A stretch of 39,751 nucleotides of DNA from an archaeon 13_1_40CM_2_52_13. Its GTDB lineage: Archaea; Thermoproteota; Bathyarchaeia; 40CM-2-53-6. The notes beneath the pieces are model-generated. The model did no database searches, had not been told where the DNA came from, and saw only the letters and a list, made by a program, of their open reading frames with translations. The stretch covers positions 1-39,751 of the forward strand of contig MNHO01000007.1 in NCBI GenBank assembly GCA_001919285.1, given 5' to 3'. Both the position numbers and the translations under genes were made by a program. Positions 23,565-31,179 of the stretch are shown piece by piece (within the stretch, counting starts at the first letter, position 1; each line of letters opens with the position of its first letter).

Positions 23565-24224
23565 CTAAGAGTATTCGAGAATGATGTCTCGAATCACCTG
23601 GACCACATCCTCACACTTGTCCGTGATAGTCTCCATCAACTCGTAAATCTCCTTAAGCTTAATTATTGAAATTGCATCATTCGTCTTGAACAGGTCCGCG
23701 ACAGCTTCGTTGAGAACAACATCAGCCTCGTTTTCCAACCGGTCGACCTCGATGATCCGACTCTCAACTTCGGGTGCCTTGATTTTGTGGATGCTTGCAA
23801 AGGCAAAATCGATCTCCTGAACAGATTTGACCACGAGTTCGGTGAATCTCCTCATCGGCTCAGTGGGAGAGCTGATTTCGTAGAGGTAGAGACGGTTTAC
23901 TGCGGCGTAGATGTAGTCTAAGACATCATCGTAAAGGGATGCTAGCTTGCTGATATCTTCCCGATCGATGGGCGTAATGAAGGTCTTGATGAGGCGGTCG
24001 TAGATCGAATGGACGATGTTATCGCCCTGATGTTCGATATCCTTGATCTTGTTCCGCTTATCGGCTAACTGGTCATAATTCTGCACGAGGTCATCCAGCG
24101 CAAGAGCGCCAGCCAGAACGTTCTTGGACTCTTGTTCCAAGAGTTCAAAGAAGATCTTCTCTCGCGGAATCAGTAGTTCCCTGAGGCCCAACTCAATCGC
24201 GTGACGATTCGTGTACTCAAACAT
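23565..24224 (-). CDS. DUF47 (PhoU-like) regulator of phosphate uptake
   Basis: A 219-residue all-helical protein from ATG 24224; a TTG at 24242 would lie inside the apparent TATA box. Family features: REKIFFELLEQESKNVL, IEHQGDNIVHSIYDRLIKTFITPIDREDISKLASLYDDVLDYI (metal-binding ExxxD-type positions), and EVDRLENEADVVLNEAVADLF with YELMETITDKCEDVVQVIRDIILEYS. It occurs next to Pit carriers and is thought to gate phosphate uptake, as PhoU does for Pst. First gene of a two-gene operon. Confidence 0.93.
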   Translation of the reverse strand: MFEYTNRHAIELGLRELLIPREKIFFELLEQESKNVLAGALALDDLVQNYDQLADKRNKIKDIEHQGDNIVHSIYDRLIKTFITPIDREDISKLASLYDDVLDYIYAAVNRLYLYEISSPTEPMRRFTELVVKSVQEIDFAFASIHKIKAPEVESRIIEVDRLENEADVVLNEAVADLFKTNDAISIIKLKEIYELMETITDKCEDVVQVIRDIILEYS

Positions 24225-24240
24225 AAACTGTTCCGTAATC

Positions 24241-24248
24241 AATAAAGC
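24241..24248 (-). promoter_or_regulatory. TATA box of the DUF47-pit operon
   Basis: GCTTTATT on the minus strand, about 20 bases before ATG 24224. It implies a leaderless or almost leaderless message and decides against the TTG start. Confidence 0.4.
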
Positions 24249-24519
24249 GTCAGCATTTCAAAGGCTTCCAGCTGGGTCTCGCGGATATCTATGGCTAACT
24301 AGGGAGATGAGGCTATTTGGTCGCCGCGGCCACCTAATCAACCTGCAATTGTCTTAGGCGTCTAGCCAAAAGCGTAGTCGGCGGACTCACAGAGGACCTC
24401 TTTCAAGGATACGAAGGTATGGTTCTTTCAGGCGATTTTGCTACCTAGGAATAGAGAATTCGAAATGCTTGGCTCGCGCCATCACACATCTTGGCATAGG
24501 CGACATGGGTTTTTACGAT
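24249..24519. other. Intergenic gap after the purine cluster
   Basis: A 271-bp stretch between the 3' end of purM and the DUF47 promoter. Short plus-strand frames here have no start context or family features and overlap the antisense of purM. I see no tRNA, hairpin or repeat. Confidence 0.4.
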
Positions 24520-25554
24520 TCAATTTACGCGCTTCCCTTCAATTCGAACCCCTTGTTTTCTCTCGATTCGCCCTATCCTCATTGCGTCTTGTCCATGCTG
24601 ATCGAGAATGCGAATGGCAGGATCTGCTTGGGACTCTGGGCAGATTACGACGAACCCTACACCCATGTTGAATGTTCGGTACATTTCTGAATCCGATACA
24701 TGTCCCTCTCGCTGTATTATTTGGAATATCTCGGCTGGAGCCGGAAGTTGATGTAAGTTCACTCCAAGATTCGCTTCTCCCGCGATTCTGTCAAGCTTCG
24801 AGAAAGAACCGCCAGTAATGTGCGCGAGCCCGTGAACTTCCAATCTTCGCATCAGTTCCCTTACAGGTTTCACGTAGATTCTGGTTGGTTCCAAAAGCTC
24901 TTCTCCTATTCTTCGCTCGAATCCTGGCAATTTCTCTTTGACGTTGTGGTTTCTCAACAGAATTTTTCTTGCAAGTGTTAGCCCGTTCGAATGTATTCCC
25001 GAGCTTGCCACTCCAATGACCGTGTCGTCCTCTTGAACCTGGTCGCCCAGAATGAGTTGTTCTTTTCGACAGATTCCCGCGGCCATCCCTACTAGGTCTA
25101 ATCCGCCGCTTTCCCTTAGCAGATCTGGGACGATAGCCGTTTCTCCCCCTACAATTGCCAGTCCAGCCTCTTTAGCACCTTTCGCGAGTCCGATAGCGAT
25201 CGCTTTAACAATGGCCCGGTCCGGTTTAGACATGGCGAGGTAGTCTAGGAGCGAGATAGGTTCTGCGCCCGTGCATATCAGATCATTGGCGCACACGGCC
25301 ACACAGTCTATCCCGATCGTATCGTACTTTCGCATCATCTGAGCGATGAGAACTTTAGTCCCAACATTGTCGATATGCAGGCTCAGTACTCGACCATCGC
25401 CTATGTCTACCAGTCCCGCGTAGTGGCCGATTGGAAAGATGGGTCGGCCAACTTTTCCTCTACGGGTTGCAAATGTGGACTCCAGCATATGTGCTAGAAG
25501 TTTATGGGCTTCCCTTTGGCCGTGCGGGTCCGCCCCTGCCTTGGCATAGGTCAT
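24520..25554 (-). CDS. purM: Phosphoribosylformylglycinamidine cyclo-ligase (AIR synthetase)
   Basis: PurM closes the imidazole ring: FGAM plus ATP gives AIR. It has 344 residues from ATG 25554; a TTG at 25569 adds five. Family features in order: MTYAKAGADPHG at the N-terminus, HIDNVGTKVLIAQ, IDCVAVCANDLICTGAEPI (Mg-ATP site), GLAIVGGETAIVPDL, VIGVASSGIHSNGLTLAR, HITGGSFSKLDRI and FNMGVGFVVI. It is the last gene of the purine cluster, 17 bp after purC. A complete, normal-length enzyme. Confidence 0.96.
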   Translation of the reverse strand: MTYAKAGADPHGQREAHKLLAHMLESTFATRRGKVGRPIFPIGHYAGLVDIGDGRVLSLHIDNVGTKVLIAQMMRKYDTIGIDCVAVCANDLICTGAEPISLLDYLAMSKPDRAIVKAIAIGLAKGAKEAGLAIVGGETAIVPDLLRESGGLDLVGMAAGICRKEQLILGDQVQEDDTVIGVASSGIHSNGLTLARKILLRNHNVKEKLPGFERRIGEELLEPTRIYVKPVRELMRRLEVHGLAHITGGSFSKLDRIAGEANLGVNLHQLPAPAEIFQIIQREGHVSDSEMYRTFNMGVGFVVICPESQADPAIRILDQHGQDAMRIGRIERKQGVRIEGKRVN

Positions 25555-25571
25555 GCGAGGCGGGGGCAAGT

Positions 25572-26423
25572 CTACAACTTCAGTCCGGTCAAACGCTCAT
25601 ACGCGATAATGTATCGTCTACTCGTCTCTAGGACAAGATCCGATGGAAGGTCCGGAGGACGAGGCGTGGGTCGTCCCTCTCTTCTCGCTTCGTCAAGCGT
25701 TTTCTTGTAGCCGACTTTTCCAAGCCAGTCCCGGATCGGCTGCTTGTCATAACTCTCCTGAATCTTCCCAGGCGAATAGTCAGCCTTAGGCCATAATCTG
25801 AACTCGTCGGGTCCAATAGAATCAGCCAACACAATGTTCTCTTGCTTGTCAAAACCGAATTCCAGTTTGAGATCAGCGAGTATGAAACCAGCCTTCTCAG
25901 CTCTCACAGCCATCTTGTTGTAAATCTCGAGCGTCTTGCTTCTAACTGCTTCCAACTTTCCCGAGTCTAACCAACCCTCCTCCTCAATCTGCTCAACTGT
26001 CACCGGCTCATCCTTCACATCAGACTTGGTTGTAGGATCAAAGTATGGCTCTGGAAGCTTCGCGGCCAATACGGGTTCTACAGGAAGCGAGATCTCGCCC
26101 TTCATCAATCGCTCAAAGAGGCTCCCGTAAAGATATCCCCGAACCACGCACTCTACAGGAATCATCTTCAACTTTCTAACAACCATCCGGTTCGTATCCT
26201 CGACGCGGACCATGTGGTGTGATGTGTTGAGGTTGTTGAACCAGAAGGCAGCCAGCTTACAGAGAACTTCGCCCTTCCTTGGAATAGTTGAGGGGAGGAC
26301 CACGTCATAGGCCGAGACCCGGTCGGTGAAGATGAAGAGTAGTTGGTCGTGCCCTAGGTCGTGGACGTCTTTGACTTTTCCCCGTTTGAACGGGGCCGAA
26401 GGATTCTCCATGGACTCTTGCAT
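25572..26423 (-). CDS. purC: SAICAR synthetase
   Basis: PurC ligates aspartate to CAIR with ATP, giving SAICAR, step 7 counting IMP synthesis from PurF with AIR carboxylation as one step. It has 283 residues. Features: KRGKVKDVHDLGHDQLLFIFTDRVSAYDVVLPSTIPRKG, the substrate segments IPVECVVRGYLYGS and LKLEFGFDK, then LADSIGPDEFRLWP and YDKQPIRDWL. ATG 26423 follows the purE stop after one base. The next step enzyme, PurB, is not in the window. Confidence 0.96.
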   Translation of the reverse strand: MQESMENPSAPFKRGKVKDVHDLGHDQLLFIFTDRVSAYDVVLPSTIPRKGEVLCKLAAFWFNNLNTSHHMVRVEDTNRMVVRKLKMIPVECVVRGYLYGSLFERLMKGEISLPVEPVLAAKLPEPYFDPTTKSDVKDEPVTVEQIEEEGWLDSGKLEAVRSKTLEIYNKMAVRAEKAGFILADLKLEFGFDKQENIVLADSIGPDEFRLWPKADYSPGKIQESYDKQPIRDWLGKVGYKKTLDEARREGRPTPRPPDLPSDLVLETSRRYIIAYERLTGLKL

Positions 26424-26424
26424 C

Positions 26425-26868
26425 TTACAGTTGTCCGCTCCGATACAGAATGAGCTTCTTGGATATTTCTGAATCTGACAGGGCCAGGATCTGCGCAGCT
26501 AACAATCCAGCGTTTGTGCCGTTGTCGAGACCAACGGTTCCAACAGGGACTCCGGAAGGTAGCTGGACGATTGCGAGGATCGAGTCGAGGTTCAGTTTAC
26601 CAGAAACAGGGACCCCGATAACAGGCTTCGTTGACAGTGATGCGACAAAGCCCGGGAGAGCCGCGGAGAGACCCGCGATCGTGATGAACACATCAGCTTT
26701 CGAAGTCTCAACATACTTGTCAAGTTCCTTATGATTCCGATGGCTAGAGAGGACCTTCGTCTCATACGGGACCCCAAGTTTGTCCAGAATGATCTCGGCT
26801 TTCTTCGCGATCTCCCTGTCGCTCTCCGACCCCATAAGAATACTGACACTTCTTGTCAATGACGACAC
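26425..26868 (-). CDS. purE: AIR carboxylase / N5-CAIR mutase
   Basis: PurE makes CAIR from N5-CAIR (class I, with PurK) or directly from AIR and CO2 (class II). It has 147 residues: ILMGSESDREIAKKA, VLSSHRNHKEL, TIAGLSAALPGFVA, PVIGVPVSGKLNLDSILAIVQLPSGVPVGTVGLDN and NAGLLAAQILAL. The class I AGAGGAAHLPG loop His is absent; the loop TIAGLSAALPGF looks closer to class II forms (TIAGRSNALSGF). No purK is present in the window. Direct carboxylation is therefore plausible but unproven. The start overlaps the cycloligase stop region by 13 bp. Confidence 0.93.
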   Translation of the reverse strand: MSSLTRSVSILMGSESDREIAKKAEIILDKLGVPYETKVLSSHRNHKELDKYVETSKADVFITIAGLSAALPGFVASLSTKPVIGVPVSGKLNLDSILAIVQLPSGVPVGTVGLDNGTNAGLLAAQILALSDSEISKKLILYRSGQL

Positions 26869-27452
26869 CGTATCACGCGGGACTCCGTCACAACCATGTC
26901 TACCGGTACATCAAATTGATCCCGCGGCACCTTGCCGATGAGTTGCATGTTGAAAGCCAGACCCGCGGAACGGACGTGTGGAGGCAGATTCTTGATGACT
27001 CGGTCAAAGTATCCTCGTCCCCAGCCCAGCCGGTAGCCTTCACGGTCCCAGACGATGCCTGGAACGAAGATCACGTCCACGTTATCAAGGTTCACCGGAT
27101 GGACATTCTCAGGTTTAGGCTCCAGAATGCCGAACGTGCCAGGCGCTAGTTCGCTTCCCAAGTCTTTGATCTCAGAGAAGAAGAGCTCTATGTCTCCCCT
27201 CTTTACGACTGGAATGATCACGCGTTTTTCTTGGTCAAGGGCCGCTCGGATCAGCGGTCTGGTGTTGACCTCACTGTCCTTGTTAACATAGCAGGCGATT
27301 CCTCTGGCTCGAACATATTCGTGGAGATGTAATACTTGGTCGATAATGTCTTGGCTCTTCTGCTCAATCTCTCCAACTGACTGGCGGTCCCTCAAACGAA
27401 GCATGTACCGTCTCAGGTTCTCTTTCTCGACAGCGATCTGAGCCTCGGTCAA
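26856..27452 (-). CDS. 5-formyltetrahydrofolate cyclo-ligase
   Basis: Converts 5-formyl-THF to 5,10-methenyl-THF with ATP, returning a storage or inhibitory folate to the pool used by FolD and PurN. It has 198 residues from TTG 27452. Motifs: KENLRRYMLRLRDRQS at the N-terminus (ATP/folate site Lys and Arg), IACYVNKDSEVNTRPLI, GTFGILEP and the signature DREGYRLGWGRGYFDRVI, then VPVDMVVTE. It overlaps purE by 13 bp. Its presence among pur genes fits a self-contained formyl supply. Confidence 0.93.
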   Translation of the reverse strand: MTEAQIAVEKENLRRYMLRLRDRQSVGEIEQKSQDIIDQVLHLHEYVRARGIACYVNKDSEVNTRPLIRAALDQEKRVIIPVVKRGDIELFFSEIKDLGSELAPGTFGILEPKPENVHPVNLDNVDVIFVPGIVWDREGYRLGWGRGYFDRVIKNLPPHVRSAGLAFNMQLIGKVPRDQFDVPVDMVVTESRVIRCRH

Positions 27453-27510
27453 ACCATCACACCAGTTCTCTGAACTGCAAAGCTACAAAATAGGAATGTC
27501 CTGCGTATGA

Positions 27511-28401
27511 TCATGCCCGCTGCATCTGAAGATACTCGCACTCAATCCTGCCACCAGACTTGAGGTACAACAAGGCTCCCGGTGCAAGACTGTCCAAGTA
27601 TGAGAAAGTGTACACGGTCATCTTGTGCTGACCATGTGTCTTCGCCCAGTCTGAGACTTCGTTCATGAGTGTTCGACCGTAACCCTTTCCTCGATATTCG
27701 GGAAGCACGTATGTTCCTCGAAAGCGCGCTTCCCCTTTCTTGTAGTAGTCGGGCATCAGACCTGCAAATCCAACCAGCTCCTCCCCGACGTGACCGGATA
27801 GCCATCGTTCTCCTCTCTTTAGACCATCTCTGAAATTGTGAGCGACAGCTTCCTCGCCTCCCTGTTCCTCCGTTCGCCAGTCCCAGTAAGGACGGAGGGA
27901 CTCAACAAATCTCTTCTCAATTTCTCGAGCTGTCTTCTCAGACACCTCGTTGATCTCAATGAGTTTACTTGGCGAGTTTGAAGTGTCTCCCAGGTCCCAG
28001 GTGATCCGAAAGTCCCTTCGCAAAGGCTTGAACCCGAAGCCCTTGTAAACATCAACATAGGGTTGAATCGCCGGAGTCGTAGCTCTCAAGAACTCCGCCC
28101 GTCGCGTCTCTACATATTCGAGGGCTCTCTCGAGCAACTTCTCTACTACGTCAATTCTCGACATCGCATGTTTCGCAGCGAGATATCTTATGAGTAGCCA
28201 GTTCTTCCGAGGCAGACTCGTAACAGCTATACATCCAACAACTGCGCCCTTCTCTCTGGCGAGAAAACAACCCTCTGGATCGAACGCGTCTGAGGATATC
28301 AGCTTCCGTGTTCCCGGCATGTCCACAAATTGACCGAGGGACTCACTGAGAATATTGAGAAGAATTGTGTGTTCGTCTGATCCGAAGCTTCCAATGGTCA
28401 T
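27511..28401 (-). CDS. GNAT acetyltransferase, tandem-domain
   Basis: About 296 residues from ATG 28401; TTG 28410 adds three. The C-terminal half is a clear GNAT domain: ELVGFAGLMPDYYKK, then the acetyl-CoA motif TYVLPEYRGKGYGRTLMNEVSDWAK, and a terminal strand ALLYLKSGGRIECEYLQM. The N-terminal half repeats the fold (KGAVVGCIAVTSLPR, LLERALEYVETRRAEFLRATT, DVYKGFGFKPLRR) but lacks the RGxGxG loop, so it is a degenerate copy that probably shapes the substrate pocket. Nothing indicates the acceptor. It sits between folD and the cycloligase in the purine cluster, 58 bp before the latter. Confidence 0.85.
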   Translation of the reverse strand: MTIGSFGSDEHTILLNILSESLGQFVDMPGTRKLISSDAFDPEGCFLAREKGAVVGCIAVTSLPRKNWLLIRYLAAKHAMSRIDVVEKLLERALEYVETRRAEFLRATTPAIQPYVDVYKGFGFKPLRRDFRITWDLGDTSNSPSKLIEINEVSEKTAREIEKRFVESLRPYWDWRTEEQGGEEAVAHNFRDGLKRGERWLSGHVGEELVGFAGLMPDYYKKGEARFRGTYVLPEYRGKGYGRTLMNEVSDWAKTHGQHKMTVYTFSYLDSLAPGALLYLKSGGRIECEYLQMQRA

Positions 28402-28423
28402 ATCGGGCAACGCTTGCTGCCTC

Positions 28424-29281
28424 CTATGCAGCCTTTGTCTGGAGGGTGGCTGCTTGGACCGTGTTCTCCAGCAAGCATGCGACTGTCATGGGCCCTACTC
28501 CACCCGGGACGGGGGTAATGAATCCCGCTAGTTTGCTGACAGCTTCAAAATCCACATCACCGCGGAGTTTCCCGTCGACTCGCGTCAGACCTACATCAAC
28601 GACAGCCGCTTTGGGCTTAACATGTTCTGGTTTGATCTGGAAGTGTTCTCGTCCCACTGCGCTGACTAGAATGTCAGCTGTTTTTGTTATCTGGGTGAGA
28701 TTAGGCGTCTTCGAGTGGCATATCGTTATGGTCGCGTCCCTGTTGAGAAACAGGTTCGCGAGGGGCCTGCCAACCAGTGTTGTTCGATTGATAATGGTTG
28801 CTCGCTGCCCGGCAATAGGCACCTTGTAATGGGACAATAGTTTGATGATTCCCTTGGGGGTGCAAGGCACGAGTTCTTCCTTGCCAGCTGCCAGCTTTCC
28901 CTGGTTGATCGGGTGGAGTCCATCTACGTCCTTGTAGGGAATTATTCTCTCAATCATTCTATCCTCATCAAAACCCCGTGGCAGGGGAAGCTGGACAAGG
29001 ATCCCGTGGACCCTGGGACTGGTGTTCAGCTGGCCGAGCAGAGCTTCAACCTTGTCTTGAGGCGTATTGGCGGGCAGATGATGGTTCTCGGACTGAATTC
29101 CAACTTCATCGGCGGCCTTGTGTTTCCCTCTGAGATAGCTAGAGCTGGCAGGATCATCTCCGACCAGAATAGTCGCGAGGAGCGGCTTGATACCCCGCTT
29201 CGACAACTGTCCAACTTGGAGTGCGACTTGTTTCTTGACCTCAGAGGCAACCAGCTTCCCGTCCAGAATCACAACGGTCAA
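28424..29281 (-). CDS. folD: Methylene-THF dehydrogenase / methenyl-THF cyclohydrolase
   Basis: FolD interconverts 5,10-methylene-, methenyl- and 10-formyl-THF and so feeds PurN. It has 285 residues. Active-site YLRGKHKAADEVGI (Tyr and Lys), HGILVQLPLPRG, KDVDGLHPIN, PCTPKGI, the dinucleotide-binding INRTTLVGRPLANLFLNRDATITICHS, and PVPGGVGPMTVACLLENT. ATG 29281 overlaps the purN stop by four bases, indicating coupling. Confidence 0.96.
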   Translation of the reverse strand: MTVVILDGKLVASEVKKQVALQVGQLSKRGIKPLLATILVGDDPASSSYLRGKHKAADEVGIQSENHHLPANTPQDKVEALLGQLNTSPRVHGILVQLPLPRGFDEDRMIERIIPYKDVDGLHPINQGKLAAGKEELVPCTPKGIIKLLSHYKVPIAGQRATIINRTTLVGRPLANLFLNRDATITICHSKTPNLTQITKTADILVSAVGREHFQIKPEHVKPKAAVVDVGLTRVDGKLRGDVDFEAVSKLAGFITPVPGGVGPMTVACLLENTVQAATLQTKAA

Positions 29282-29901
29282 GTCTTGAGCACGACTCTCC
29301 TCCCTTCGATTTTCAACTGGTCTTCAGTGAAGAGCCGGATCGCTTCCGGGTAGAGCCGATGCTCCTGTCGTAGGATTCTTTCTGATAGCGTTTCAACTGT
29401 ATCCTCATCTCTGACTGGGACATGGGCTTGGAGGATTATCGGCCCCGCGTCCACCTCCTTTGCGACGAAGTGGACAGTGGCTCCTGAGACTTTCACTCCA
29501 TGTTCCAACGCGCGTTTCTGAGCTTCGATGCCGGGGAAAGCGGGAAGCAGTGCCGGGTGTACGTTCATGATTCTATTATGATACTGGTCGACGAATTGTG
29601 GGCTGAGGATTCGAAAGTAGCCTGCAAGAGCGACGAGACCATTCTGTGGAGTAACACCGTGAGCTTCCAAAGCGGCTACGGTCTTCCGATCGTACTCAGG
29701 GTCCATCTTTGGCAGTCCCTTATCGTCGAGGACGACAGTCGGTACGTCATGTTTCCTAGCTATTTCAAGCGCTCCTACGCTTGGCTTGTTACTGACAACA
29801 ACACTTACCTGGCCCTTCGTAATGTACTTTCTATCGACAGAATCCAGGATCGACTCTAGGTTGGAGCCGCGTCCCGAGACCAGGACGCCGATAGGAACCA
29901 A
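29278..29901 (-). CDS. purN: Phosphoribosylglycinamide formyltransferase
   Basis: PurN transfers a formyl group from 10-formyl-THF to GAR. It has 207 residues: VLVSGRGSNLESIL (phosphate loop), VVVSNKPSVGALEIARKHDVPT, ALAGYFRILSPQFV, the catalytic Asn/His in IMNVHPALLPAFPG, and catalytic Asp in ATVHFVAKEVDAGPIILQ. Complete. It uses folate, unlike the formate-dependent PurT of many archaea, which explains folD and the cycloligase next to it. Confidence 0.96.
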   Translation of the reverse strand: MVPIGVLVSGRGSNLESILDSVDRKYITKGQVSVVVSNKPSVGALEIARKHDVPTVVLDDKGLPKMDPEYDRKTVAALEAHGVTPQNGLVALAGYFRILSPQFVDQYHNRIMNVHPALLPAFPGIEAQKRALEHGVKVSGATVHFVAKEVDAGPIILQAHVPVRDEDTVETLSERILRQEHRLYPEAIRLFTEDQLKIEGRRVVLKT

Positions 29902-29903
29902 GA

Positions 29904-30750
29904 CTATCTCCCGGTTCCTGTCTGGCTCTTTCTAAGATATGCGGTCTTTTGTCGACGAGAATCTAATGCGATGTCGAAAGCGATCACTCGGATAGACGCG
30001 AATCCAAGAAACTTCCTCGCGTCTCTTTTGAGTACTGTGCGGTCCTTCCTATCTGCAATTCCCTTGTATGTCTTGATGGCTGACTTGATAACTGGTTTCC
30101 AGCGAGATGGGAGGCTCTTCAGAGCCCACATAGCCGCGCCCATCTTCGACGCGACGATACTTCCTCTCTTGAAATCGTAGACGAGCCTGCAGAGATTGAG
30201 GACGGACCACCATGGATCACTGTCAATGATCTTCCTCGCGTAGACCAGTTGTCGATAAAGTGCGCTTCTGATTTCCGGCCAGTTTGCTCGTGAGAAGATT
30301 CTGCTAGCCCTAGGGCCGTAGAGTCGAATGTATGCCGAGTGGGTGAAATGTTCTCGGTGGATGGCCCATGCATCGTCGGAGGCTCCGCGATGGAGTCTGC
30401 CGTGGGCCCCGTAGACAAGATTTTTCGGACTCTCCCGCCTCCCAGCCAACACGGTTGGAATGTAGAATCCGTCGAGCTTACTTCCGAACTCGAACCTGGC
30501 TGCCAAAGCCCGGTGTAGATGATCTAAACCCTTGATCTCTCTCGCATTGAGAGATCGACGAACTACAACATAGAAGTCTATGTCTCCAGCTCTAGGCTCG
30601 AATTCTGGAAAGGCTACGGAACCGTGCAGGTATGCGCCCGCGAGGTTGCTGCCAAGACTCATCAGTAGCCCCTCTCGATAACTCTCGACGAGGTGCTTGA
30701 TGTCCGGTGGGAGACTGTCGAGTCGGGAAGTCGAGAGTCAGCACATCCAT
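29904..30750 (-). pseudogene. AadA/DUF4111-like nucleotidyltransferase with an N-terminal frameshift
   Basis: From ATG 30662 to the stop at 29904 there is a 252-residue protein with GAYLHGSVAFPEFEPRAGDIDFYVVV (nucleotidyltransferase core), a DUF4111-like middle (RRESPKNLVYGAHG, SAYIRLYGP) and a helical C-terminal half (LVYARKIIDSDPWW, LCRLVYDFKRGSIVASKMGAAMWAL). The upstream sequence is also coding (DSLPPDIKHLVESYREGLL), as expected for this family, but has no start. Removing one G from GGG at 30725-30727 joins it to a second frame starting at ATG 30750, six bases after the HIT stop, an ideal operon spacing. The ATG 30662 product could still be made without its first helix. Acceptor unknown; drug modification is only one possibility. 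Confidence 0.7.
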
Positions 30751-30756
30751 TCCATT

Positions 30757-31173
30757 CTACTCGGCGTTCGGTCCATGGAAGCCGTTTCTGATTTTTTCTG
30801 CAATTCTCTTCATCTCTTCTGTTGGTACGTCCTTGACGTTCCGTGCGTTCACGAATTCTTCATGACCATCTCCTGGAAATCTCGGGATCACATGGACGTG
30901 CGCATGTGGCACGCCCATTCCTCCAATATCAGCGACCACCCACTCCGTGTTCATGGTCTTCTGAAGAGTCTTTGCAATCATGCGAACTGTCTCGAAGTAC
31001 CTTCCAGCTTCCGGGATGTCCCAGACCCAGCGATGATGCTTCTTCGGGGAGACCAACGTGTGTCCAGGGTTTAGTGGTCGAATGTCGAGGAAGGCGATGA
31101 AATTCTCGTCCTCAAAGATCAGATAGGAGGGCAATTCCTTTCTTACGATCTTACAGAATACGCAGTCTTGCAT
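30757..31173 (-). CDS. HIT-family nucleotide hydrolase/transferase
   Basis: A 138-residue protein with the zinc-type CVFCKI start, [15 protein letters not shown], and the histidine triad HAHVHVIP near residue 96. Such proteins hydrolyse nucleoside phosphoramidates, AMP-lysine or dinucleoside polyphosphates; the Hint-like branch works on adenosine phosphoramidates. It lies six bases downstream of purD, so is part of the purine message, and may deal with AMP adducts. Starts at ATG 31173. Confidence 0.92.
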   Translation of the reverse strand: MQDCVFCKIVRKELPSYLIFEDENFIAFLDIRPLNPGHTLVSPKKHHRWVWDIPEAGRYFETVRMIAKTLQKTMNTEWVVADIGGMGVPHAHVHVIPRFPGDGHEEFVNARNVKDVPTEEMKRIAEKIRNGFHGPNAE

Positions 31174-31179
31174 TCTGTC

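Noticed and set aside
24438-24690. Plus-strand short frames after purM
   Set aside because: They lie over the antisense of purM and the gap, have no start context and no recognisable composition.
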